A stretch of 64,000 bases of DNA from assembly GCF_963677035.1 (NCBI RefSeq), contig NZ_OY781472.1:124001-188000 (forward strand). The letters are read 5' to 3'. The position numbers were made by a program, and so were the translations under genes. The DNA comes from an uncultured Hyphomonas sp. (GTDB lineage: Bacteria > Pseudomonadota > Alphaproteobacteria > Caulobacterales > Hyphomonadaceae). Positions within the stretch are counted from its first letter, which is position 1. Each line of letters opens with the position of its first letter. The notes beneath the pieces are model-generated. The model saw only the letters and a list, made by a program, of their open reading frames with translations, ran no database searches and had not been told where the DNA came from. Shown here piece by piece: positions 35,113 to 43,422 of the stretch.

Positions 35113-35871
35113 ATGAAATTTACGGACTCGAAGATCCTGCCCCCCGGTCTGGAGCGTTCGTTGCGTTTTTACGTAACGAATCCGAGCCCTTGTCCCTACC
35201 TGCCGGGCCGGCGCGAGCGTAAAGCGTTCACGAATCTCTCGATCACCGAATCGGATCTCGTCCACAATCTGCTCAGCCAGTCGGGTTTCCGGCGCAGCCA
35301 GACCATCGCCTACCGGCCGGCCTGCCCGCGTTGTAATGCCTGCCGCAGCGTGCGCGTGCCGACGCGGGATTTCGCCCCGTCCCGCAATGACCGCCGGGCC
35401 ATGCAGCGCAATGGCAACCTCGTGCGTCACCAGGTCGAGGCCGAACCGACGCGGGAGCAATACGCCCTGCTGAAGACCTATCTGAAGACCCGCCACGATG
35501 GCGGCGGCATGTCGGACATGTCCTATCGCGAATATACGGCCATGGTCGGCGAAAGCCCGGTGAAAAGCCTGATCTTCGAATACCGTGACGGGCCGGAGGA
35601 CGACGCCCCGCTCGCCGCCTGCGCGATCACCGATGTGATGCATGACGGCTTCTCGATGGTCTACACCTTCTTTGACCCGGATCTGGAAGGCCGCGGGCTT
35701 GGCCACTTCATGATCCTGGACCATATCCGGCATGCGCAGGACCTTGGCCTGCCGCACGTCTATCTGGGCTATTGGGTCAAAGGCAGCCCGAAAATGGATT
35801 ACAAGCGCCGTTATAAACCGCTGGAAGTGCTCGACGGAGACCAGTGGAGGCTGCTAGGCGACGACGAATAG
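35113..35871 (+). CDS. bpt: Aspartate/glutamate leucyltransferase (N-end rule)
   Basis: 252 residues from ATG 35113. It transfers leucine from Leu-tRNA to N-terminal Asp or Glu of proteins, marking them for ClpAP degradation. The N-terminal Cys-rich region has SPCPYLPGR and PACPRCNACRSVRVP; LEGRGLGHFMILDHIRHA and YLGYWVKGSPKMDYKRRYKPLE are the GNAT-like transferase motifs of the Bpt/ATE family. An upstream in-frame extension to 35017 would overlap the SLC13 gene. Its close spacing to that transporter suggests co-transcription. Confidence 0.93.
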   Translation: MKFTDSKILPPGLERSLRFYVTNPSPCPYLPGRRERKAFTNLSITESDLVHNLLSQSGFRRSQTIAYRPACPRCNACRSVRVPTRDFAPSRNDRRAMQRNGNLVRHQVEAEPTREQYALLKTYLKTRHDGGGMSDMSYREYTAMVGESPVKSLIFEYRDGPEDDAPLAACAITDVMHDGFSMVYTFFDPDLEGRGLGHFMILDHIRHAQDLGLPHVYLGYWVKGSPKMDYKRRYKPLEVLDGDQWRLLGDDE

Positions 35872-35923
35872 GTCCGTAAGTGACCGGGTCAGGGCGCTCT
35901 GGCGGTAATGGGGAAGGAAACGC

Positions 35924-37033
35924 ATGATCAACAGACGTAACCTCGTTGGCGCGGGCGTGCTCGGCCTTGGCAGTGCAGCCGCTGCTTTTGCCAATCCCAG
36001 CACCACGCCGCTGGCCGGAACCCCGGCCATCACCCGCAACCGCCGCCGGCTGAACATGGTCACAACCTGGCCGAAGGGTCTGCCGGGCCTCGGTGAAGCG
36101 GCTGAGCGTGTCGCGCGCCGCATCATGGCCGAGACCGACAATGTGATCGAGGTGAAGGTTTACGCGGCCGGCGAACTGGTCCCGGCCTTTGAGTGTTTCG
36201 ACGCCGTCGCGAACGGCTCGGCCGACATGTATCACGGCGCCGAATATTACTGGACGGCCAAGTCGCCGGCCTATCCCTTCTTCACCGCCGTGCCGTTCGG
36301 CATGACGGCGCAGGAGATCATGGGCTGGATCGATTTCGGCGGCGGGCAGGAACTCTGGGACGAACTCTCCGGCCAGTTCGGCGTGAAGGCCTTTCAGGCG
36401 GCCAATTCGGGCCACCAGATGGGCGGCTGGTTCCGCAAGGAGATCAACAGCCTCGACGATCTTGTCGGCCTCAAGATGCGTATTCCCGGACAAGGCGGCG
36501 ACGTGCTGCGCGCGCTGGGCGGTTCGTCCATCGCCATTCCGGGCGGAGAGATCTATCAGGCGCTGCAGACCGGCTCGATCGACGCGACCGAATGGGTCGG
36601 CCCGTGGAACGACTATTATCTCGGCTTCTACCGGGAGGCGCCGTATTATTACGGCCCCGGTTTCCACGAGCCGGGCTCAAGTCTCGCCTGCGGCATCAAC
36701 CGCCGCGTCTGGGACAGTTTCTCCCCCGGCGAACAGGCCGTCGTGAAAGCCGCGTGTGAAAGCGTGAACCACACCTCACTCGGCGAATTCACCTATCAGA
36801 ACTCGGTTCACCTCGACATGCTGGTCAACGATCATGGCGTGCAGCTGCGCAGTTTCCCGCCGGAAGTCGTCACCGCCATGGCCGAAGCAGCCTGGGACGT
36901 GCGGGCCGCCTCCGGCAAGGACGGCATCGAGAAGCGCATCTATGACAGTTTCGAAAAATCGCTGAAACTGATGCGCGCCTGGGCCGCCACGTCGGACGGC
37001 GCCTATTACGCCGCCCGCGACGCGAACAAATAG
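35924..37033 (+). CDS. TRAP transporter substrate-binding protein (DctP)
   Basis: 369 residues. The N terminus INRRNLVGAGVLG has a twin-arginine pair before the hydrophobic stretch, so export may be by Tat. The mature part shows LNMVTTWPKGLPGLGEAAERVARR, DMYHGAEYYWTAKSP, IPGQGGDVLRALGGSSI and GSIDATEWVGPWND, the fold and binding-site segments of the COG4663 (mannitol/chloroaromatic, FcbT1-like) TRAP receptors. The ligand is probably a carboxylate. It is the first gene of the TRAP operon, with AAGGA before its start. Confidence 0.92.
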   Translation: MINRRNLVGAGVLGLGSAAAAFANPSTTPLAGTPAITRNRRRLNMVTTWPKGLPGLGEAAERVARRIMAETDNVIEVKVYAAGELVPAFECFDAVANGSADMYHGAEYYWTAKSPAYPFFTAVPFGMTAQEIMGWIDFGGGQELWDELSGQFGVKAFQAANSGHQMGGWFRKEINSLDDLVGLKMRIPGQGGDVLRALGGSSIAIPGGEIYQALQTGSIDATEWVGPWNDYYLGFYREAPYYYGPGFHEPGSSLACGINRRVWDSFSPGEQAVVKAACESVNHTSLGEFTYQNSVHLDMLVNDHGVQLRSFPPEVVTAMAEAAWDVRAASGKDGIEKRIYDSFEKSLKLMRAWAATSDGAYYAARDANK

Positions 37034-37047
37034 CCGGGCAGCCCGTC

Positions 37048-37716
37048 ATGGATCCGGCTTTCTTCCTTCACCTGGGCACAGTCCTGAAATGGGTGGGCAT
37101 CGCCCTGTTGCCGGCCTTTCTGTTGCCGCTGATCACACTGGTTGTGCCCGGCCTTGTCGAGGCGCTGGCCCGACGCGTCAGCGCGATCATCGATGCAATC
37201 AGCAGCATCGCCCTCGGCGCCGCGATTGCCAGCGCCCTGCTTCTGGTCCTCTTCCAGCTGTCTGTGGTCGTGCTGAGATACACCTATGGCATCAGCTTCA
37301 CATGGCTGAATGAGCTGGTGATCTACGCCTTTGCGGCGATGTTCATGCTGGGCGCGGCGGCGACGCTGCGTGATGACGGGCATGTGCGCGTCGATATCCT
37401 GCGCCCGCGCTTCGGCGCCGATGGCCGCAACTGGATCGAACTGGCGGGCATCTATTTCTTCCTCTTCCCGATCTGTATCCGCCTCCTGACGGCCGGCGAG
37501 CAGGGCCTTGCCCGCGCCTGGTCTCTGTTCGAGGGCTCCAGCGAGTCCGACGGCCTGCCGTTCCTCTACCTGTTCAAGACGCTGGTGCCGGTCTTTGCCG
37601 TGCTGATGCTGGGTCAGGGCCTGTCGGAGGCCATCAAGGCCGCACTGCGCCTGACCGGCAGGCTGGAGAATGAAGTGCCTGCCACCTCCGAAACGGAGAG
37701 CGCGCATGGAGCTTGA
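37048..37716 (+). CDS. TRAP transporter small permease (DctQ)
   Basis: 222 residues with four main membrane helices and an N-terminal extra helix. TWLNELVIYAFAAMFMLGAAATLRDDGHVRVDIL is the DctQ signature (written in parts here: helix, then DDGHVRVDI). COG4665 members are this size. It begins 15 bp after the receptor gene and its stop overlaps the next start. Confidence 0.88.
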   Translation: MDPAFFLHLGTVLKWVGIALLPAFLLPLITLVVPGLVEALARRVSAIIDAISSIALGAAIASALLLVLFQLSVVVLRYTYGISFTWLNELVIYAFAAMFMLGAAATLRDDGHVRVDILRPRFGADGRNWIELAGIYFFLFPICIRLLTAGEQGLARAWSLFEGSSESDGLPFLYLFKTLVPVFAVLMLGQGLSEAIKAALRLTGRLENEVPATSETESAHGA

Positions 37717-39289
37717 GATCATCCTCGCCCTGCTCATGTTTGCCAGCGCCATCGGCGCGCTGCTGATGGGCTATCCGGTGGCCCTCACCCTTGGCGGCAC
37801 CGCGCTGATCTATGCGCTGATCGGCATCGGCCTCGGCGTGTTCCCCGAACCGATGCTACGCTCCCTGCCCAGCCGGATCCAGGGCGGCTCGATCATGCAG
37901 AACACGACGCTGATCGCCGTGCCCCTGTTCGTGCTGATGGGTGTGGTCCTCGAACGCTCGCACGTGGCCGAGGACCTGCTGCACATCGCCAGCCGGATGC
38001 TGGGCAAGCTGAATGGCGGGCTTGGCTATGCCGTCGTCCTGGTCGGCGCGCTGCTGGCCGCCTCCACCGGCATTGTCGGCGCGACCGTCATCACCATGTC
38101 GCTGATCGCCCTGCCGTCGATGCTGAAGCAGGGCTATGACCCGCGCCTTGCCAGCGGCACGATCGCCGCGTCCGGCACGCTGGGTCAGATCATCCCGCCC
38201 TCGATCGTGCTGATCCTGCTGGCGGATGCCGTGTCCAACGCCGCCAGCCAGGCCAGCCTGAAGGGCGGCGGCAAGTCGCTGGTCGTCTCCGTGGGGGACC
38301 TGTTCGCGGGCGCGCTGATCCCCGGCCTCCTGCTGGTCGGGTTCTACCTCGCCTGGATCGCCTACAACGCCATCACCCGGCCAGACCGCTGCCCGGCCGT
38401 GACCGTGGACGAAGACACCGCACCGCTGACCTTCCAGGAAGTCGCCTTCGGTTTCGGCGCGCCGCTGGCCCTCATCTTCGCCGTGCTTGGCGCGATCCTC
38501 GGCGGCATTGCACCGCCCACCGAAGCCGCCGCCATCGGCGCGGCCGGGGCCATTCTCCTGGCCGGCCTGCGCCTGTCCCGCGAGATCAGCAGCCGCCTGA
38601 CACCCGTCATCATGGCCGGCCTGCTCAGCCTGATCCTCGTCCTGATCGTGCGCAACACGATGGACCTTCGTCTCGGTGTCGAAGCGATGAGCGCCGCCAA
38701 CACAGCCGGGGTGATCGTCACCCTGCTGGCCACGCTGGTCTTCTTCGCGGCCATCGGCGCGGGCCTGCTGGTGCTGCGCCGGATGCGCCAGCTGATGCCC
38801 GCCCTGAAGAGCGCCACACATATCACATCGATGGTCTTCCTCATCCTGATCGGCGCCTCGCTGTTCAGCCTTGTCTTCCGCGGTTTCGGCGGCGACGACA
38901 TCGTGAAGGACGTGCTGCACGCCATGCCGGGCGGGCGCTGGGGCGCGCTGCTGATGACCATGATCGTCATGTTCGTGCTGGGCTTCTTCCTCGACTTCAT
39001 CGAGATCGTGTTCGTGGTCGTGCCGCTGGTCGCCCCGCCATTGATCATGCTCGGCTTCGACCCGGTCTGGCTGGCCATCCTGATGGCGCTGAACCTGCAG
39101 ACCAGCTTCCTGACCCCACCCTTCGGCTTTGCCCTGTTCTACCTGCGCGGCGCGGCCCCGCCCGAAGTCACCACGATGCAGATCTGGCGCGGGGCGATCC
39201 CGTTCATTGCGCTGCAGCTGATCATGATTGCGCTGGTCGCCACCCTGCCGGGCCTCGCTACCTGGCTCCCCTCGCTCGTCGCCAAGTAA
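37706..39289 (+). CDS. TRAP transporter large permease (DctM)
   Basis: 527 residues from ATG 37706, overlapping the end of the small permease gene by 11 bp. About 13 hydrophobic helices; FVLMGVVLERSHVAEDLL and GQIIPPSIVLILLADAVSNAA are DctM landmarks, as is PPLIMLGFDPVWLAILMALNLQ. At 527 residues it is longer than the usual 430, matching the COG4664 subgroup, which pairs with COG4663 receptors. It translocates the substrate with a sodium gradient. Confidence 0.9.
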   Translation: MELEIILALLMFASAIGALLMGYPVALTLGGTALIYALIGIGLGVFPEPMLRSLPSRIQGGSIMQNTTLIAVPLFVLMGVVLERSHVAEDLLHIASRMLGKLNGGLGYAVVLVGALLAASTGIVGATVITMSLIALPSMLKQGYDPRLASGTIAASGTLGQIIPPSIVLILLADAVSNAASQASLKGGGKSLVVSVGDLFAGALIPGLLLVGFYLAWIAYNAITRPDRCPAVTVDEDTAPLTFQEVAFGFGAPLALIFAVLGAILGGIAPPTEAAAIGAAGAILLAGLRLSREISSRLTPVIMAGLLSLILVLIVRNTMDLRLGVEAMSAANTAGVIVTLLATLVFFAAIGAGLLVLRRMRQLMPALKSATHITSMVFLILIGASLFSLVFRGFGGDDIVKDVLHAMPGGRWGALLMTMIVMFVLGFFLDFIEIVFVVVPLVAPPLIMLGFDPVWLAILMALNLQTSFLTPPFGFALFYLRGAAPPEVTTMQIWRGAIPFIALQLIMIALVATLPGLATWLPSLVAK

Positions 39290-39311
39290 TCCAGCAAGAA
39301 GTATTTCTCCC

Positions 39312-40439
39312 ATGGGACAAGACATCGATCCGTTCCGCGCGATCACGATTTCCAAACGCGCGCATGAACTGAAAGAAGAAGGCCGCAGCATCCTGCATAT
39401 GGAGTTCGGCCAGCCCTCCACCCCGGCCCCGAAAGCCGCCATCGCCCGCAGCCATGAAGTGCTGGACACAGACCCGATGGGCTATTGGGAAAGCCAGCCC
39501 CTGAAGGCGCGCATCTGCCAGCACTACAAGGACATGTACGGCGTGGACCTGACGCCCGGGCGCCTGGCCATCACGAACGGCGCCTCACCTGCCCTGGTGC
39601 TGGCGCTCGCCACGGCCTTCTCGCCGGGGGATCGCATCGCCTTTGCCCGGCCGGGCTATGTCGCCTATCGCAACACGGTCCGTGCCCTGAACTTTGAAGG
39701 CGTGGAAATCGCCTGCGGCGAAGACACGCGCTACCAGCTGTCCGCCGCCGCGCTCGACGCGCTGGACCCGGCGCCGCAGGGTGTCATTATCGCCAGCCCG
39801 GCAAACCCGACCGGCACGATCATCCCAGCGTCCGAACTGGCCGCCATCGCCGCCGTCGCAAAGGCAAAAGGCATCCGCATCATTTCCGACGAGATCTATC
39901 ATGGGCTGAGCTTCGGCCCGGAGATCCATTCCATGCTGGAATATGCGCCGGACGCCTATATCGTGAACTCTTTCTCGAAATACTTCTCCATGGCGCCCTG
40001 GCGGCTCGGCTGGCTGGTCTCCCCGCCGGACATGGCGCGGCGCACCGGCGCCTATATCGGCAACCTGTTCCTGACAGCGCCGTCGCTGTCCCAGCATGCC
40101 GGGCTTGCCGCCATGGATGCGCGCGAGGAACTGGACGGGCATGTCGAAGTCTATCGCCGCAACCGCGAACTGATGCTGGAGGCGCTGCCAAAGCTCGGCC
40201 TCGAAAAGATCGCCCCGCCGGATGGCGCCTTTTATGTCTATGCGGATGTTTCGCGCTACACAGACGACAGCCTCGCCTTCTGCCTGAAGCTGCTGGAAGA
40301 GACCGGCGTCGCCACCGCCCCGGGCGTCGACTTCGACCCCGTAGACGGCAAGCACTTCATGCGCTTCTCCTTCGCGCTCTCCACGCCGCAGATCGAGGAA
40401 GCCATCGAACGGCTGGTGCCGTGGTTCGGGGCGCTTTAG
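39312..40439 (+). CDS. PLP-dependent class I/II aminotransferase
   Basis: 375 residues from ATG 39312. The PLP lysine is in NSFSKYFSMAPWRLGW, with ASPANPTGT and SDEIYHGLSF upstream, the aspartate aminotransferase fold-type I order. The N-terminal segment FGQPSTPAPKAAI and the RFSFALSTPQIEEA C terminus agree. It uses an unknown amino donor and 2-oxo acid. It is 22 bp after the TRAP permease gene, so it probably acts on what that transporter imports, an inference. The longer frame to 39228 lies inside dctM. Confidence 0.9.
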   Translation: MGQDIDPFRAITISKRAHELKEEGRSILHMEFGQPSTPAPKAAIARSHEVLDTDPMGYWESQPLKARICQHYKDMYGVDLTPGRLAITNGASPALVLALATAFSPGDRIAFARPGYVAYRNTVRALNFEGVEIACGEDTRYQLSAAALDALDPAPQGVIIASPANPTGTIIPASELAAIAAVAKAKGIRIISDEIYHGLSFGPEIHSMLEYAPDAYIVNSFSKYFSMAPWRLGWLVSPPDMARRTGAYIGNLFLTAPSLSQHAGLAAMDAREELDGHVEVYRRNRELMLEALPKLGLEKIAPPDGAFYVYADVSRYTDDSLAFCLKLLEETGVATAPGVDFDPVDGKHFMRFSFALSTPQIEEAIERLVPWFGAL

Positions 40440-40535
40440 TCCGGCTTGGTCCGGTATAGTCATGACAGGTCATGCATAGTCATGGCGTAGACGGATTTTA
40501 TGCCGGGGCAGTCATCCCAACACATGGCCATGTCA

Positions 40536-40565
40536 TCCCGGAATTTGCGCAGCAAATATCCGGGA
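40536..40565. repeat. REP-like palindrome 1
   Basis: TCCCGGAATTTGC-GCA-GCAAATATCCGGGA is an inverted repeat with one bulged base, preceded by GTCA. It is in the 567-bp stretch 40440-41006, which holds no gene that I can support, only repeats of three types. Confidence 0.65.
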
Positions 40566-40586
40566 CCTTCTCGTATGCCGCGAAAG

Positions 40587-40722
40587 CCCCCTCCACTTCG
40601 CTACGCTCAGCACCTCCCCCGCAAGCGGTGGAGGATGAAATCCGGTGCGTGCAGCAGGTGTATCCTCCCCTGCGAAGCGGGGGAGGTGGCAGACGGCAAA
40701 GCCGGCTGACGGAGGGGGGGGG
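40587..40722. repeat. REPIN-like inverted pair (CCCCCTCC type)
   Basis: Two palindromic units face each other. The left one starts CCCCCTCC and contains a CACCTCCCCCGC hairpin; the right one contains the CCTCCCC...GGGGGAGG hairpin and ends in GGAGGGGG. Short AT-free spacers and the mirror arrangement fit a REPIN, a non-autonomous element spread by a RAYT transposase. No RAYT gene is in this window. Confidence 0.6.
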
Positions 40723-40868
40723 TGAAAGCCCGCGCCCGCGCTTCGACTTCGCTCTCAAATTCCCACACGCGTCACGCCCGATGGCCAACGGCCATCCGGG
40801 CGCCCATCCCGGAACGTCGCGGCAAGCGCGTCAGGACATGACGTTCCCGAGGCCCCATTCGGAGATGG

Positions 40869-40896
40869 ATCCCCAGACCGCTGCGCGGTCGGGGAT
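40869..40896. repeat. REP-like palindrome 2
   Basis: ATCCCC(A)GACCG...CGGTCGGGGAT is an inverted repeat with one bulge around a CTGCG centre, followed by GACG. It resembles the palindrome at 40536 in its GTCATCCC-like ends, in opposite orientation, so the two may bracket a larger composite element. Confidence 0.55.
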
Positions 40897-41006
40897 GACG
40901 CGTTCTGGAAAGTTATCCCACACCTGAAGCGTCCCTTCCTGCTGCAATCATTGCCGGAAAAAGAAATCCATCCAACACCTCCGTGGCCTGACGTATATTG
41001 CCCGCC

Positions 41007-41441
41007 ATGTCACTCTTTCATCCGCCTGCCTGGTTTCCGCCGCAGCTCGCCTTTCTCTGGCCCCTGATCTGGGTCCAGGTGCTGATGCTGCGCGCGCAGA
41101 TCCGGGCCGCCTATGGGCGCGGGGTGAAGTATCATTGGTGCATCGGCGCCAATGGGCGCGTGTATCTTCACTCGATTGACTGGATTCCGGGGCAGAAGAC
41201 GGAGCGGGCGCATCTGCAGCCCGCTGCGTATACAAATGCCCGCCTCGCTGCCGCGTGCGATGGATCGGCGTATACGCCGGAACATCTCCGCACGCTGCCC
41301 CTCTCCCATGGGAGAGGGGTAGGGGTGAGGGGCGGCGTCACCGCCGCAAGCATTGCACGTGCGGATATGCCTTGGCCCCTCATCCCCACCCCCTTCTCCC
41401 AAGGGAGAAGGGGCTTGAACCTGCCCCTGCCGGAAACCTGA
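41007..41441 (+). CDS. Small membrane protein whose C terminus runs into a REPIN
   Basis: 144 residues from ATG 41007. Residues 1-30 (PAWFPPQLAFLWPLIWVQVLML) form a membrane helix, followed by a basic stretch, YHWCIGANGRVYLHSIDW and a helix ending near residue 98. These look like real coding sequence. From about residue 98 the frame enters the REP-like pair at 41298-41413 and translates it until the stop at 41441, giving a low-quality Arg/Gly/Pro tail. The original stop may have been lost on insertion, or the true gene may end elsewhere. The function is unknown. Confidence 0.5.
   Translation: MSLFHPPAWFPPQLAFLWPLIWVQVLMLRAQIRAAYGRGVKYHWCIGANGRVYLHSIDWIPGQKTERAHLQPAAYTNARLAAACDGSAYTPEHLRTLPLSHGRGVGVRGGVTAASIARADMPWPLIPTPFSQGRRGLNLPLPET
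41298..41413. repeat. REPIN-like inverted pair (CCCCTCTCCC type)
   Basis: A perfect 22-bp palindrome at 41298-41319 with the tail GTAGGGGTGAGGGG is mirrored by CCCCTTCTCCC-AA-GGGAGAAGGGG at 41390-41413, preceded by CCCCTCATCCCCACCC. The two units are in opposite orientation, about 70 bp apart. This is the usual REPIN arrangement. It overlaps the 3' part of the small membrane-protein frame. Confidence 0.75.
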
Positions 41442-41511
41442 AGCGGCCCCACACGCCTGAAAACCAAACCGACACCAAGCGCCGTCACGGGCGTCGCCCG
41501 CGCTGGAGAGC

Positions 41512-41871
41512 CTATTCGGTCTCACCGCAATCATAATCGGCGATTGCCCCGCCATCCGGCGTGCGTTCGATTGAGGCAAGTGTGCAGCCTTCCGGCGCGG
41601 CCGCTGCTGCGGCGGCTTCCAGGTCTGCCTCGGCGGGCGGGCCGGCACTGGCAATGTTGAAATTGCCGTCAGTCCTGACCGAGAATTTCAGCTTGAAACC
41701 CTGCCCTTCAGCCGGCGCCGCATAGAACTGGTAATTGCCACCATAGACATTCTGCGGCGCCAGGCCATTCCAGCTCGACGCGCTCCAGCCGCCGCTGCTG
41801 GCGCCGGAGGCACAGCCAGACACAAAGGCGGCGACAGTCAGGACTGCCGCCGATCCGATAAATCTCTTCAT
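41512..41871 (-). CDS. Small lipoprotein of unknown function
   Basis: 119 residues from ATG 41871; GGGAG six bases upstream decides for this start over the ATG at 41877. The lipobox is VSGC (Cys20). A Ser/Gly-rich stretch (GASSGGWSASSW) precedes a beta-rich core (YQFYAAPAEGQGFKLKFSV), and two Cys near the C terminus (EGCTLA, YDCGE) may pair. I do not recognise the family. It is 46 bp from, and co-directional with, the lemA gene. Confidence 0.7.
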   Translation of the reverse strand: MKRFIGSAAVLTVAAFVSGCASGASSGGWSASSWNGLAPQNVYGGNYQFYAAPAEGQGFKLKFSVRTDGNFNIASAGPPAEADLEAAAAAAAPEGCTLASIERTPDGGAIADYDCGETE

Positions 41872-41917
41872 GGTCATCTCCCGTATTCGGCAGGAGACTA
41901 ACACATGCTGCTGGCGC

Positions 41918-42472
41918 CTAGAACTTCACTTCCGGCGGTGTGCTGAGGGCCTCGCGGCCTTCGACGCCAACATCGAAGAAGTCTCGGCCTTCGAAGTTGA
42001 ACATGCCGGCAATGATGGAGCCCGGGAATTGTTCGCGGGAGGTGTTGTAGTCCTGAACCGCCGAATTGTAGAAGCGGCGCGCAGCGGCCAGCTTGTCTTC
42101 AATGGTCGAGAGCTCGTTCTGCAACTGGATGAAGTTCTGGTTGGCTTTCAGGTCCGGATAGGCTTCGGCGAGGGCGAAAAGCTTGCCCAGCGACGCGGTG
42201 AGCATGCCTTCGGCCTGAGACATTTCCCCCGGCGTGCTGGCACTTTGCGCGGCGTTGCGGGCAGCGATCACCTGCTGGAAGGTTTCCTGCTCGTGCTTTG
42301 CATAACCTTTGACCGTTTCCACGAGATTCGGGATCAGGTTCTGGCGCTGTTTCAGCTGTACATCGACATCGGCAAAGGCCTGGTTGACCCGCTGCCGCTT
42401 CATCACCAATCCGTTATAGATCAGGATGATAAAGCCGATGACGACGACGATTACGCCAAGTCCAATAAGCAT
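41918..42472 (-). CDS. lemA: LemA family protein
   Basis: 184 residues. One N-terminal membrane helix (MLIGLGVIVVVIGFIILIYN) precedes a long helical domain with KRQRVNQAFADVDVQLKQRQNLIPNLVETVKGY and FIQLQNELSTIEDKLAAARRFYNSAVQDYN, the LemA signatures. LemA proteins are membrane-anchored and of unknown role, often beside TPM-domain phosphatases; none is adjacent here. It is followed by a small lipoprotein gene on the same strand. Confidence 0.93.
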   Translation of the reverse strand: MLIGLGVIVVVIGFIILIYNGLVMKRQRVNQAFADVDVQLKQRQNLIPNLVETVKGYAKHEQETFQQVIAARNAAQSASTPGEMSQAEGMLTASLGKLFALAEAYPDLKANQNFIQLQNELSTIEDKLAAARRFYNSAVQDYNTSREQFPGSIIAGMFNFEGRDFFDVGVEGREALSTPPEVKF

Positions 42473-42637
42473 GGGTGTCCCTCCGGAAATCCTTGTATCT
42501 CAACGCCTAGACGCCGCCGCGGCATCGCGCAAGTGGAAGCCCGCCCGCATGGGCGAAACCGGGGCGGTATGGCGATATACAGGCTTGACCATCGGGCCTG
42601 GCTTGGCCACGGATAAAACCTTGCAGAGGACAGGCTT

Positions 42638-43360
42638 ATGGCAGACTCCCCACAGCAATCCGACGATTCCTACATTCACGAGGAACACCACTATATCCAG
42701 CGGATCGGCTGGCTGCGCGCGGCCGTCCTCGGGGCGAATGACGGTATCCTGTCGACCGCCGGTCTCGTCATCGGTGTCGCCTCGTCATCAGCCTCCACCG
42801 GCGCCGTCCTCACCGCTGGCCTGGCAGGCCTCGTGGCCGGCGCCATGTCGATGGCCGCGGGCGAATATGTCTCCGTTTCCTCGCAGGCCGATCTTGAGAA
42901 AGCAGACATAGAAATCGAGCGGGCAGCCCTCAAAAGCCATCCGGACGCCGAACTGCAAGAGCTGACTGACATCTACAAAAAACGCGGCCTGAACGAGGAA
43001 ACAGCCCGCGAAGTGGCCCGCCAGCTGACAGAGCATGACGCGCTCGAAGCCCATGCGCGCGACGAGTTGGGCATGAACGAGGTCGTCACGGCGCGGCCGG
43101 TGCAGGCGGCCTTGAGCTCCGCCGCCAGCTTTACTGCCGGTGCTGCCCTGCCGATCCTCGCCGCGGCCGTCGCGCCGCTGGGCCAGATCACACCGGCCGT
43201 GGCGGCGGTCTCGCTGATCAGCCTCGGGATCCTCGGTGCCCTCTCCGCCAGGGCGGGCGGAGCCAGCAAGCTGCGTGCAGCCTCCCGCGTCGTCTTCTGG
43301 GGTGTCGCCGCCATGTGCGTGACCGGCGTGATCGGCCACCTGTTCGGAACAGTCGTGTAA
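42638..43360 (+). CDS. VIT1/CCC1-type iron or manganese transporter
   Basis: 240 residues. HIQRIGWLRAAVLGANDGILSTAGLVIGV is the start of helix 1 with the conserved Asp-Gly; AGAMSMAAGEYVSVSSQAD gives the Met/Glu metal path; a cytosolic loop with KKRGLNEETAREVARQL contains the metal-binding Glu cluster; three further helices follow. Members export Fe2+ or Mn2+ from the cytosol. A small beginning stretch before helix 1 is His/Glu-rich (HEEHHY). Confidence 0.88.
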   Translation: MADSPQQSDDSYIHEEHHYIQRIGWLRAAVLGANDGILSTAGLVIGVASSSASTGAVLTAGLAGLVAGAMSMAAGEYVSVSSQADLEKADIEIERAALKSHPDAELQELTDIYKKRGLNEETAREVARQLTEHDALEAHARDELGMNEVVTARPVQAALSSAASFTAGAALPILAAAVAPLGQITPAVAAVSLISLGILGALSARAGGASKLRAASRVVFWGVAAMCVTGVIGHLFGTVV

Positions 43361-43422
43361 ACGGCAGCCCAAACGCCCTGTAAACGGAACCCGGTACAGT
43401 CTCATCCATTCTGTTCAGGACA

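Noticed and set aside
37856..39469. A 537-residue minus-strand reading frame rich in Asp, Gln and His
   Set aside because: It is antisense to the TRAP large permease; the polar composition is what results from reading hydrophobic codons backwards.
40456..40485. Three close copies of GTCATG after the aminotransferase, as a possible short tandem repeat
   Set aside because: The spacing is irregular and only six bases repeat; not enough for a CRISPR or iteron.
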